Made by a program: the position numbers and the translations under genes | Shown here: positions 1-6,111 of the stretch, piece by piece | Numbering within the stretch: position 1 is the stretch's first letter | Layout of the letters: every line of letters starts with the position of its first letter | Assembly (NCBI GenBank): GCA_937871155.1 | Contig: CALMXV010000035.1 | Coordinates: 1 to 8,273, forward strand | Source: an uncultured Taibaiella sp. | Lineage (GTDB): Bacteria > Bacteroidota > Bacteroidia > Chitinophagales > Chitinophagaceae | Direction of reading: 5' to 3' | DNA length: 8,273 nucleotides | Notes under the pieces: generated by a model | The model's input: the letters and a program-made list of their open reading frames with translations, nothing else | Database searches by the model: none | What the model was told of the DNA's origin: nothing

Positions 1-1880
1 GAACTAACTTTAATCTTATCTGAGATGGCAAATAGCGCTAACACGGAATTACTATCTGTAAACCAAATCACAGTTTTGGCTTCTGCGGTCCATGATGAGG
101 CAATTTGTAGTAAGTCATCCGTTATCAAAATCCCTTTTTCATCCATTAGGGTTTTGTTGCCTATAAAATAGGTTTTGCCATCATGCATCCCACAAACCCC
201 TTTACCTAATAAGGTTTCAAAATTTTCTATGGTTGTTGATGGCGTTGTAGGATACAATTGAATCACAGCTTCTGCTAATGGATGTGAAGAAAGGCGTTCT
301 AAACTTACTAATACTGCTAAGTGCTTATCTACTTTTTCAATCCAATGTTCGTCCGTTACTATAGGCTTCCCGGCAGTAATGGTTCCAGTTTTATCCAATA
401 CGATTGCAGTCAGCTTTTTTGCATTCTCCAAGCTTTCTGCATCTTTGATTAAAATACCTTGTTCGGCACCTTTACCCACCCCTACCATGATGGCGGTAGG
501 TGTAGCTAAGCCTAAGGCACAAGGACAAGCTATGATTAACACCGTAATCGCTGCAATAAGCCCTTGTACCCATGCATATTCTCCTCCTAAAATGATCCAA
601 GCAATAAACGTAATAATCGAAATACCAATAACCACTGGAACAAAAACTGAGGCTATCTTATCCACCAATTTTTGAACCGGTGCTTTGCTACCTTGTGCAT
701 CTTGTACCATTTTTATAATCTGTGCAAGTAAAGTTTCTTTCCCTATTTTTTCAGCCTCAAATACAAAGCTTCCTTTTTGGTTAATGGTGCCTGCAAATAC
801 GTTATCGTTTGTTGTTTTTAGTATCGGAATCGGTTCCCCGTTCAACATACTTTCATCTACATAAGAATTCCCTGTTACCACTTTACCATCTACTGCTATC
901 TTTTCGCCGGGCTTTACTAGGATGGAGTCTCCAAGCACTACTTGTTCAATGGATAGTTGTTTTTCTATACCATCCGCTAATACAATAGTCACTGTTTTAG
1001 GTTGTAAGCCCATTAGCTTTTTGATGGCTGAAGATGTGTTGGATTTAGCTTTTTCTTCCAAGAGTCTTCCTAGTAAAATGAACGTGATAATAACCGCTGC
1101 CGCCTCAAAATAAACATGTACATGCAACCCGCGTTGGTGCCAAAATGAAGGATACACCATATTGAAAACACTAAATACATAAGCAATGCCAGTGCTCAGT
1201 GCTACTAAGGTATCCATATTAGCAGAACGATGCTTGGCTTGATTCCATGCATTGACAAAAAAATCTTTTCCATACCAAAAAACAACTGGGGTTGTGCAAA
1301 CCCACATGATAAGATTGGCATACGGTATATTCATAAAGAACATACCTATGATAAAAACCGGTATCGTAAATAATGAAGCTCCTAATACCTTTTTTTTCAG
1401 CATGATTAGCTTCTGTTCTTGTATTACTTCTAGGTTTTCTTGTTGGTTGGAAGGGTCTTTTAAAATCAATAAGTCATATCCAGCAGCTTGAACAGCCTTT
1501 TGCAATGCCGCGGGATGGGTCATAGTAGGCAAGTATTCAACCGTTAAGTTGCCGGTAGCAAAGTTGACGGATGCATGAAGCACTCCGTTTACATACGATG
1601 CTGTACTTTCAGCACTAGAAGCACAAGAGGCGCAGCTCATACCTATAACCGGAAAACTTTGTTTGACCGTAGGCACTTCATAGCCTAAGTCTTTAATGGC
1701 TTTTATTGTTTGAGTAAGAGCAGTACTATCTGCCAAAGAAACCACCACTCGTTTATTATTGAATTCAACTCGGTGTACTGTGATTCCTTTTATCGTTTCT
1801 ATGCTTTTAGATAGGATTTGAGCATCATGTTCATTAGCCAAATTTGTGATAGGTATTAAGATTTCTTCATGTTCGAGCAT
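1..1880 (-). CDS. copA: Copper-type P1B ATPase (heavy-metal translocating), C-terminal end outside window
   Basis: This is an ATP-driven inner-membrane pump, probably exporting Cu+ (family knowledge: a CPC membrane motif plus CxxC HMA domains indicates the Cu+/Ag+ P1B-1 group). I read 626 codons from the ATG at 1880-1878; no stop is reached before the left edge. Domains in order: a degenerate HMA fold at about residues 5-70 without cysteines; a second HMA at about 75-142 with GMSCASC (C83, C86); membrane helices from about 163 to 275; the actuator loop with NGEP at 347-350 in place of the usual TGEP; two more helices, the second with the ion-site CPC at 452-454 followed by ALGLATPTA; the phosphorylation motif DKTGT with D496; and the nucleotide-domain HP at H533-P534. 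The GDGxND hinge and last two helices lie off the window. Other in-phase starts were not found close upstream; ATGs at 1892-1890 and 1886-1884 are out of frame. Family and orientation are secure; exact metal specificity is inferred. Confidence 0.96.
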   Translation of the reverse strand, partial: MLEHEEILIPITNLANEHDAQILSKSIETIKGITVHRVEFNNKRVVVSLADSTALTQTIKAIKDLGYEVPTVKQSFPVIGMSCASCASSAESTASYVNGVLHASVNFATGNLTVEYLPTMTHPAALQKAVQAAGYDLLILKDPSNQQENLEVIQEQKLIMLKKKVLGASLFTIPVFIIGMFFMNIPYANLIMWVCTTPVVFWYGKDFFVNAWNQAKHRSANMDTLVALSTGIAYVFSVFNMVYPSFWHQRGLHVHVYFEAAAVIITFILLGRLLEEKAKSNTSSAIKKLMGLQPKTVTIVLADGIEKQLSIEQVVLGDSILVKPGEKIAVDGKVVTGNSYVDESMLNGEPIPILKTTNDNVFAGTINQKGSFVFEAEKIGKETLLAQIIKMVQDAQGSKAPVQKLVDKIASVFVPVVIGISIITFIAWIILGGEYAWVQGLIAAITVLIIACPCALGLATPTAIMVGVGKGAEQGILIKDAESLENAKKLTAIVLDKTGTITAGKPIVTDEHWIEKVDKHLAVLVSLERLSSHPLAEAVIQLYPTTPSTTIENFETLLGKGVCGMHDGKTYFIGNKTLMDEKGILITDDLLQIASSWTAEAKTVIWFTDSNSVLALFAISDKIKVS

Positions 1881-1931
1881 TTCATCTTCATTTTATGATG
1901 GCAAAGATGGCTCGAATGCTCCATCCGAATG

Positions 1932-1960
1932 TTATGTAATTCAGTTTTTGTTTTACATAA
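1932..1960. promoter_or_regulatory. Inverted repeat upstream of copA, candidate operator
   Basis: TTATGTAA at 1932-1939 and its exact reverse complement TTACATAA at 1953-1960 are separated by 13 bp, putting the arm centres 21 bp apart, about two helical turns. It lies 52-80 bp before the copA start codon, in the only non-coding stretch between the CPBP gene and copA. On the minus strand the second arm is not followed by a T-run, which argues against a terminator. Operator function is an inference. The regulator is not in the window and no CueR-type dyad was seen. Confidence 0.35.
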
Positions 1961-2017
1961 ACCTGATTTGCTTGCTCCAAATAAAAAGAAAATAAAACTT
2001 GTCGTATGTAGGGAAGG

Positions 2018-2947
2018 TTAAATGGATAGGGCAATGACAGCAATGATTTCCATTAATAAGGCAATACCCAAATGCACAATGATACCGCCGTATATAGAAC
2101 GCGTTTTATAGGCTAAAATTCCCAATAACCAACCTCCGAAAAACGAACTAATCGTTTCGCCTAAAGGCTTACCAAAATGTATGGTGACATAAAACACACA
2201 CATGGGTAAGATGGCTTGAGGCCCTGCGATTCGCATAAATGCCAGTATCAAAAATCCTCTAAAGAAAAACTCTGTCGTCACAAAATCGGAAGCATAACAC
2301 AGCTCGTAGAGTAAGGACAATGATGTTTTATGAGAAGTTTGAAGCGGTAAATCTAATTTGTAAACTCTGGGATAGACCGCTAAAAAATCAGGTTGTGTAG
2401 CTGCCCAAACTAGCAAGGGCAACATCAACAACAGTAAGATGAAATAAGGCTTCAGTAATACATCTCTTAACTTAAAACCATATAAAGGTTGTTCTTTTCT
2501 ATCTACAAAAAACCAATAAATTGTAATGGGAAGAAATAGGAAAAAAAAGCCTTGCACGTTCATTACATACTTTGCAAACACCGTTTGATAGCCGTCTGGT
2601 GACAGTTCCATCGTCCAAGTGGTCAGGTAATGAAACCAAGTACGAACAGAAAACAACAACACCGATAAAAACACCAACAACCATAGCTTCATATTTCTTA
2701 ACAGATGCCGATCTCTTGGGCTGAACACATAAAGTAAATAAGCTCCTCCAAAAGAAAGTGAGTACATCAGTATATACCGAGTGAGCCGTTTGGTACTGTT
2801 AAATTCAAAATCGATATAGTTTCTCTCAAAGTTGATACTATATTCTATAGCCACCAAAGCCGCTGTAAACAAGACGATAGCTATAAAATAAGGTAGTCGG
2901 AAATGCTCTTGGAAATAGAGTCTTATCAGAGAAATAACTTTCTTCAT
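2018..2947 (-). CDS. CPBP-family (Abi/Rce1-like) integral membrane protein, catalytic motifs incomplete
   Basis: A 309-residue polytopic membrane protein with about eight hydrophobic segments. The C-terminal third carries the CPBP glutamic-type intramembrane protease signature in altered form. Motif 1, normally EExxxRG, reads TEFFFRG (T225, E226, R230), so the first Glu is absent. Motif 2, normally FxxxH, reads YVTIH with H257. Motif 3, normally HxxxN/D, reads HLGIA with H292. Family members in eukaryotes process CAAX proteins; bacterial ones are linked to processing of small peptides or to unknown roles. Here peptidase activity is doubtful because a residue taken as catalytic in Rce1 homologues is replaced. 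The gene starts 21 bp after the peroxiredoxin stop on the same strand, so it is probably co-transcribed with it. Starting ATG is the only one before the first hydrophobic segment. The family call is good; the function is unknown. Confidence 0.85.
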   Translation of the reverse strand: MKKVISLIRLYFQEHFRLPYFIAIVLFTAALVAIEYSINFERNYIDFEFNSTKRLTRYILMYSLSFGGAYLLYVFSPRDRHLLRNMKLWLLVFLSVLLFSVRTWFHYLTTWTMELSPDGYQTVFAKYVMNVQGFFFLFLPITIYWFFVDRKEQPLYGFKLRDVLLKPYFILLLLMLPLLVWAATQPDFLAVYPRVYKLDLPLQTSHKTSLSLLYELCYASDFVTTEFFFRGFLILAFMRIAGPQAILPMCVFYVTIHFGKPLGETISSFFGGWLLGILAYKTRSIYGGIIVHLGIALLMEIIAVIALSI

Positions 2948-2968
2948 CGATATATTTGATTCCTTAGA

Positions 2969-3445
2969 TTATTTTTTGGAGGCTTTAGGCAATGCCCAAA
3001 CAGATAATATTTGTGCTGCATGGTCTTTTGATGCTACCTTATCTATCACATGAGCAACTAGTCCTTTTTCATCAATAAGGTAAGTAGTTCTTAAGATTCC
3101 CATGTAATTTTTTCCAAACAAAGTCTTCTCTCCCCAAGCTTGATAAGCCTTTACTACCACCCCTTCTTCATCCGATAAAAGCGGAAAGGGCAACTGATTT
3201 TTCTTTATAAAATTTTGATGGCGTTTCTCACTATCCATGCTTATGCCAATCACTTCAATAACGGCTTTTTTTAATAAGGAAATATGGTCTCTTAAATTAC
3301 AAGCCTGCACCGTACACGTAGGAGTACTATCTTTTGGATAAAAATATAAGGCTATTTTTTTCCCTTTGAAATCTGCAAGTGATAACATCGTCCCATCTTG
3401 ATTGGGCAAACTAAATGAAGGCGCTTGGGTTCCTATTGATAGCAT
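2969..3445 (-). CDS. bcp: Thioredoxin-dependent thiol peroxidase (peroxiredoxin, Bcp/PrxQ type)
   Basis: A 158-residue cytoplasmic peroxiredoxin that reduces H2O2 and organic hydroperoxides using thioredoxin. The active-site pattern PxxxTxxC is present as YPKDSTPTC, giving peroxidatic C44. C49 lies five residues later in CTVQAC, the spacing used by atypical 2-Cys Bcp/PrxQ enzymes with the resolving cysteine in the same helix. The conserved active-site arginine is likely R119 in GILRTTYLID. The length matches the usual 150-160 residues and there is no signal peptide. One small departure is PTC where most Bcp proteins have PGC. It has its own candidate promoter about 100 bp upstream and is followed by the CPBP gene after 21 bp. 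The leader just before the ATG is a run of A and T without a Shine-Dalgarno, as is usual in Bacteroidota. Confidence 0.96.
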   Translation of the reverse strand: MLSIGTQAPSFSLPNQDGTMLSLADFKGKKIALYFYPKDSTPTCTVQACNLRDHISLLKKAVIEVIGISMDSEKRHQNFIKKNQLPFPLLSDEEGVVVKAYQAWGEKTLFGKNYMGILRTTYLIDEKGLVAHVIDKVASKDHAAQILSVWALPKASKK

Positions 3446-3551
3446 AATTTTTTTCTTTTTTATTTGTCAGCTGTATCGCCATGATGTAACATCCGTTGCG
3501 ACGCTCCATTCATCTGCAGTAGTGCTATGAAGCTTTGTATAGTTTATGCGT

Positions 3552-3583
3552 CAAATATAGCTTTGAAAATTTAATTGAAACAA
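3552..3583 (-). promoter_or_regulatory. Bacteroidota-type promoter for bcp and the CPBP gene
   Basis: Read on the minus strand, TTG (3583-3581) is followed after 21 bp by TATATTTG (3559-3552), an exact match to the TAnnTTTG -7 element of the Bacteroidota housekeeping sigma factor. The spacing is within the range known for this promoter class. Transcription would start near 3545, leaving a 5' leader of roughly 100 nt before the bcp ATG. The -33 element sits only about 9 bp after the stop codon of the M23 gene. Confidence 0.6.
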
Positions 3584-3591
3584 CATTCCAT

Positions 3592-5286
3592 TTATCGAAT
3601 AAATGAATAAACTATCGTTCGTTCATTATCGTTTTCATCTACGGCTTTTACTATAAGTTCATGTTTTCCTTTGCCACAGAACTGATCAAATTTATACACA
3701 TACACATTACCAAATGGCTCAAACAATACCCATTTCCCATCTATCGTTGCCCTAAACTCTTTGATGCTCGTCATCTCTTCGGTTGCTTGTATTCGCAGGG
3801 TTTTTAGCTTAGATACATCACTTGATTTTTGTAGATTTTGGAGGATAGGGGCTGTTGTATCTACTTTTAAATAGTAGGTACCAAATTTCCTTACACGATT
3901 TTTATACCAAGCATCTTCAAGTTTTGCAGCCATACCACTCGTGTTTATTTCATCTTGATAAAGAAGTACCATTTTATTTCTTAAGGCAAAGGGTACGGGT
4001 TTATTGGGTTTGATGCGGATAGTGAAATAGTTATGTGCCGGTATCGTACGCTCCGCTATAGTGTACTTTTCTGAATAACTACCGGTATCGGATGTATTAG
4101 CAACACTAAAACACACATCAGTATAAAACACTTGATTGTTTAATTGAAGTTGAAGATTAGGGTAGGGAGTTAATTCATAAGACTGTTGATGCTTGAGTGT
4201 ATTATTACAAGATATCGTTGCATTACTTGCTGCAACCAATAGGTTAAGTTGAATGATAGCTTTATTGTCATAAGCATCTATCAGCTCAATCGTCATAGAA
4301 TGGTAACCAGTAGTGAGATGGCTAACTCCAAAATTGTTGTTGAGACCTTCATAAATATTAAGTGCATTCCCAGGGAGTTTAAACAAACATTGATACCATT
4401 CGTTTCTAAGCACTTTGCTTCTATAGTCAGCATAGGCATGCAAGTATCGAGTTTCATCATAACCTATATCATCAAGGGTTATCTTACCTTGTTGTTGCCC
4501 ATCTATAGCCCAAGTAGCTTCATAAAAATTCAGTGTGTTGATACTGTTGTTCATAAAATCATTTACTTGAATACCGAATCCCAACGCTGTAGCTGAAGCT
4601 TTAATAGTATCTTTTGTAGTATAGTAAGTTCCTTTTTTTATAAGCTTATAATAGTTCGGAGTTTGTTGATAGAAATCTTCATCCATACTGTATAGAGCTA
4701 AATCCGTTGGTATAGGGGCTTGTGTATCCTTGATGTCAAATCCAAACAAAGAACCATTGAGTGGATGTTCTGTTTTCGTATCACGAATCTCAAAATGTAG
4801 ATGAGGAGCTGAAGAGCCTCCGGTATTGCCACTCCAAGCTATTTGTTCGCCCTTATCAACAGGAAATTGTTCCGGGGAAAATGTCAAATCTACAGTCCAG
4901 CTTTGTTTTTTGTATTGCTGTGCACGTAAATAGTATTGTAGTTTAGGAGCAAAATCATTGAGGTGGGCATACAAGGTTGTAAAGCCATTAGGGTGTGTTA
5001 CATAAAGCGCATGACCAAAGCCTCCACGTTCAATTTTCATTCTGGAGATATAGCCATTTGCGGCAGCACGTACAATAAGATTTTCTTTGCCATTTGTTTT
5101 TATATCCAGTCCGCTATGAAAATGATTCGGACGACATTCTCCAAAATTTCCGGCGAGAAGGATAGGGATATCTAAGGGATTTCTAAAATAGCCTTGAGGA
5201 TATTTGGATATTTTTTCTTGGCTATAAGCATTAGGTAGAAATCCTAAGTACAAAAAAACTAGTGCAAGGAATAAGTAATGTTTCAT
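3592..5286 (-). CDS. Secreted M23-family (LytM-type) metallopeptidase with long C-terminal region
   Basis: A 564-residue exported zinc peptidase, expected to cleave peptidoglycan cross-links or to act as an envelope regulator of such cleavage. Residues 1-22 form a signal peptide with a likely cut after NAYS/Q. The peptidase domain follows at once (about 35-190): HxxxD as HSGLD (H57, D61), LYAHL with H108, and PHLHFEIRD with HxH at H162-H164. These are the zinc ligands H57, D61 and H164 plus the catalytic histidines, so the domain looks active. Between H108 and the GNTGGSS loop there is an insert of about 40 residues. The remaining 370 residues have no motif I can name; alternating hydrophobic residues suggest beta-sandwich domains. 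About 150 bp separate it from the terminator-flanked can gene upstream, so it probably has its own promoter, though I could not identify a convincing one. The substrate is inferred from the family. Confidence 0.93.
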   Translation of the reverse strand: MKHYLFLALVFLYLGFLPNAYSQEKISKYPQGYFRNPLDIPILLAGNFGECRPNHFHSGLDIKTNGKENLIVRAAANGYISRMKIERGGFGHALYVTHPNGFTTLYAHLNDFAPKLQYYLRAQQYKKQSWTVDLTFSPEQFPVDKGEQIAWSGNTGGSSAPHLHFEIRDTKTEHPLNGSLFGFDIKDTQAPIPTDLALYSMDEDFYQQTPNYYKLIKKGTYYTTKDTIKASATALGFGIQVNDFMNNSINTLNFYEATWAIDGQQQGKITLDDIGYDETRYLHAYADYRSKVLRNEWYQCLFKLPGNALNIYEGLNNNFGVSHLTTGYHSMTIELIDAYDNKAIIQLNLLVAASNATISCNNTLKHQQSYELTPYPNLQLQLNNQVFYTDVCFSVANTSDTGSYSEKYTIAERTIPAHNYFTIRIKPNKPVPFALRNKMVLLYQDEINTSGMAAKLEDAWYKNRVRKFGTYYLKVDTTAPILQNLQKSSDVSKLKTLRIQATEEMTSIKEFRATIDGKWVLFEPFGNVYVYKFDQFCGKGKHELIVKAVDENDNERTIVYSFIR

Positions 5287-5381
5287 TATACCACAAGTTC
5301 GGAATTTGTTTTAATAAGTTTTCAGCTTGATTTATTCTATAAAGCAACTAAATATTAAAGCAAACTTTTAAGAAGAATAAA

Positions 5382-5409
5382 ACCGCTTCTTCGAAATTAA
5401 AGAAGCGGT
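5382..5409 (-). terminator. Rho-independent terminator of the sulP-can unit
   Basis: A perfect 10-bp stem, ACCGCTTCTT at 5382-5391 against AAGAAGCGGT at 5400-5409, encloses an 8-nt loop. On the minus strand it is followed by TTTTATTCTT, a usable U-tract. It lies 27 bp past the stop codon of the carbonic anhydrase gene. The plus-strand side also has ATTTT but no gene to terminate. Confidence 0.85.
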
Positions 5410-5421
5410 ATTTTACACTAA

Positions 5422-5436
5422 TTGAGTTTAACTCAA
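5422..5436. repeat. Short perfect palindrome after the can stop codon
   Basis: TTGAGTT (5422-5428), one base, then AACTCAA (5430-5436). It abuts the can stop codon (5439-5437 on the minus strand) and precedes the terminator hairpin. The single-base centre makes it a poor RNA hairpin; it may be a protein-binding dyad or chance. Confidence 0.25.
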
Positions 5437-6081
5437 CTAATCAAAATGTAATTTATAAACACTACTATTTTTGATGTCTTCATGTGAACTGAAATTTACG
5501 TCTAAGTCTTTTATTAATCCTGTATCCAAGCCATATACCCAACCATGTATAGATAATTCTTGCCCACTTGACCATGCTTGTTGAACGATGGAGGTTACTG
5601 CCAGATTGAGCACTTGTTGTTTCGTATTATATTCTACAAAGAATTTGAAGCGCTCCTTTTCATCTTTAATAGCTTCTATTTCTTTTTTGCCAAAACGATA
5701 ACTGTCTTTGATATGTCGAATCCAATTGTCGATAACGCCTACAGGTGCACTACCCATAGCGGCTTTTACACCACCACATCCATAATGCCCACATACAATG
5801 ATATGTTTTACTTTAAGGATATTGACGGAATAATCTAAGACACTCAACAAATTCATGTCCGTATGAATAACCATGTTAGCAATATTCCTATGAACAAACA
5901 CTTCACCTGGTAACGCTCCGACTATTTCGTTTGCCGGCACTCTACTATCCGAACATCCTATCCACAATAAGGGAGGTGATTGTGTATCTTTTAATTTTTC
6001 AAAAAAATGAGGATCGAGTTTTAGCATACTATAAGCCCACTTTTTGTTGTTTTCTTTGAGATTGTTATAATATTCTGACAT
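5437..6081 (-). CDS. can: Beta-class carbonic anhydrase
   Basis: A 214-residue cytoplasmic zinc enzyme interconverting CO2 and bicarbonate. The beta-class residues are all present: C43-S-D45-S-R47 in the IGCSDSRVP motif, and H99 with C102 in CGHYGCGG. The zinc ligands are therefore C43, H99 and C102, with the D45-R47 dyad next to them. VFVHRNIANMV is the usual core segment. The length is normal and there is no signal peptide. The gene begins 30 bp after the stop of the SulP permease gene and ends before a hairpin terminator, so the two very likely share a transcript. The pairing suggests the enzyme equilibrates bicarbonate moved by the permease; this role is inferred from context and from known SulP-carbonic anhydrase associations. 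Confidence 0.97.
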   Translation of the reverse strand: MSEYYNNLKENNKKWAYSMLKLDPHFFEKLKDTQSPPLLWIGCSDSRVPANEIVGALPGEVFVHRNIANMVIHTDMNLLSVLDYSVNILKVKHIIVCGHYGCGGVKAAMGSAPVGVIDNWIRHIKDSYRFGKKEIEAIKDEKERFKFFVEYNTKQQVLNLAVTSIVQQAWSSGQELSIHGWVYGLDTGLIKDLDVNFSSHEDIKNSSVYKLHFD

Positions 6082-6111
6082 GTGTTGTTTTGATTTTAAT
6101 AAAATGAATGT

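Noticed and set aside
379..1491. Plus-strand open frames of 63-98 codons opposite the ATPase
   Set aside because: They are antisense to a continuous, motif-rich ATPase frame and show no domain, promoter or start context of their own.
1982..2016. AACCTTCCC on the minus strand as a possible MerR/CueR-type half-site
   Set aside because: No matching inverted half-site lies at the required spacing, and it sits directly at the end of the CPBP gene, over 100 bp from copA.
2951..2958. TATATTTG on the plus strand, matching the Bacteroidota -7 element
   Set aside because: It has no TTG at proper spacing upstream and would drive transcription antisense into bcp, where no plus-strand gene exists.
3493..3503. 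ATCCG/GATGTTACATC short palindrome in the bcp leader as a hairpin
   Set aside because: The arms of GATGT-T-ACATC leave a one-base loop, too tight for a stable RNA hairpin; no U-tract follows.
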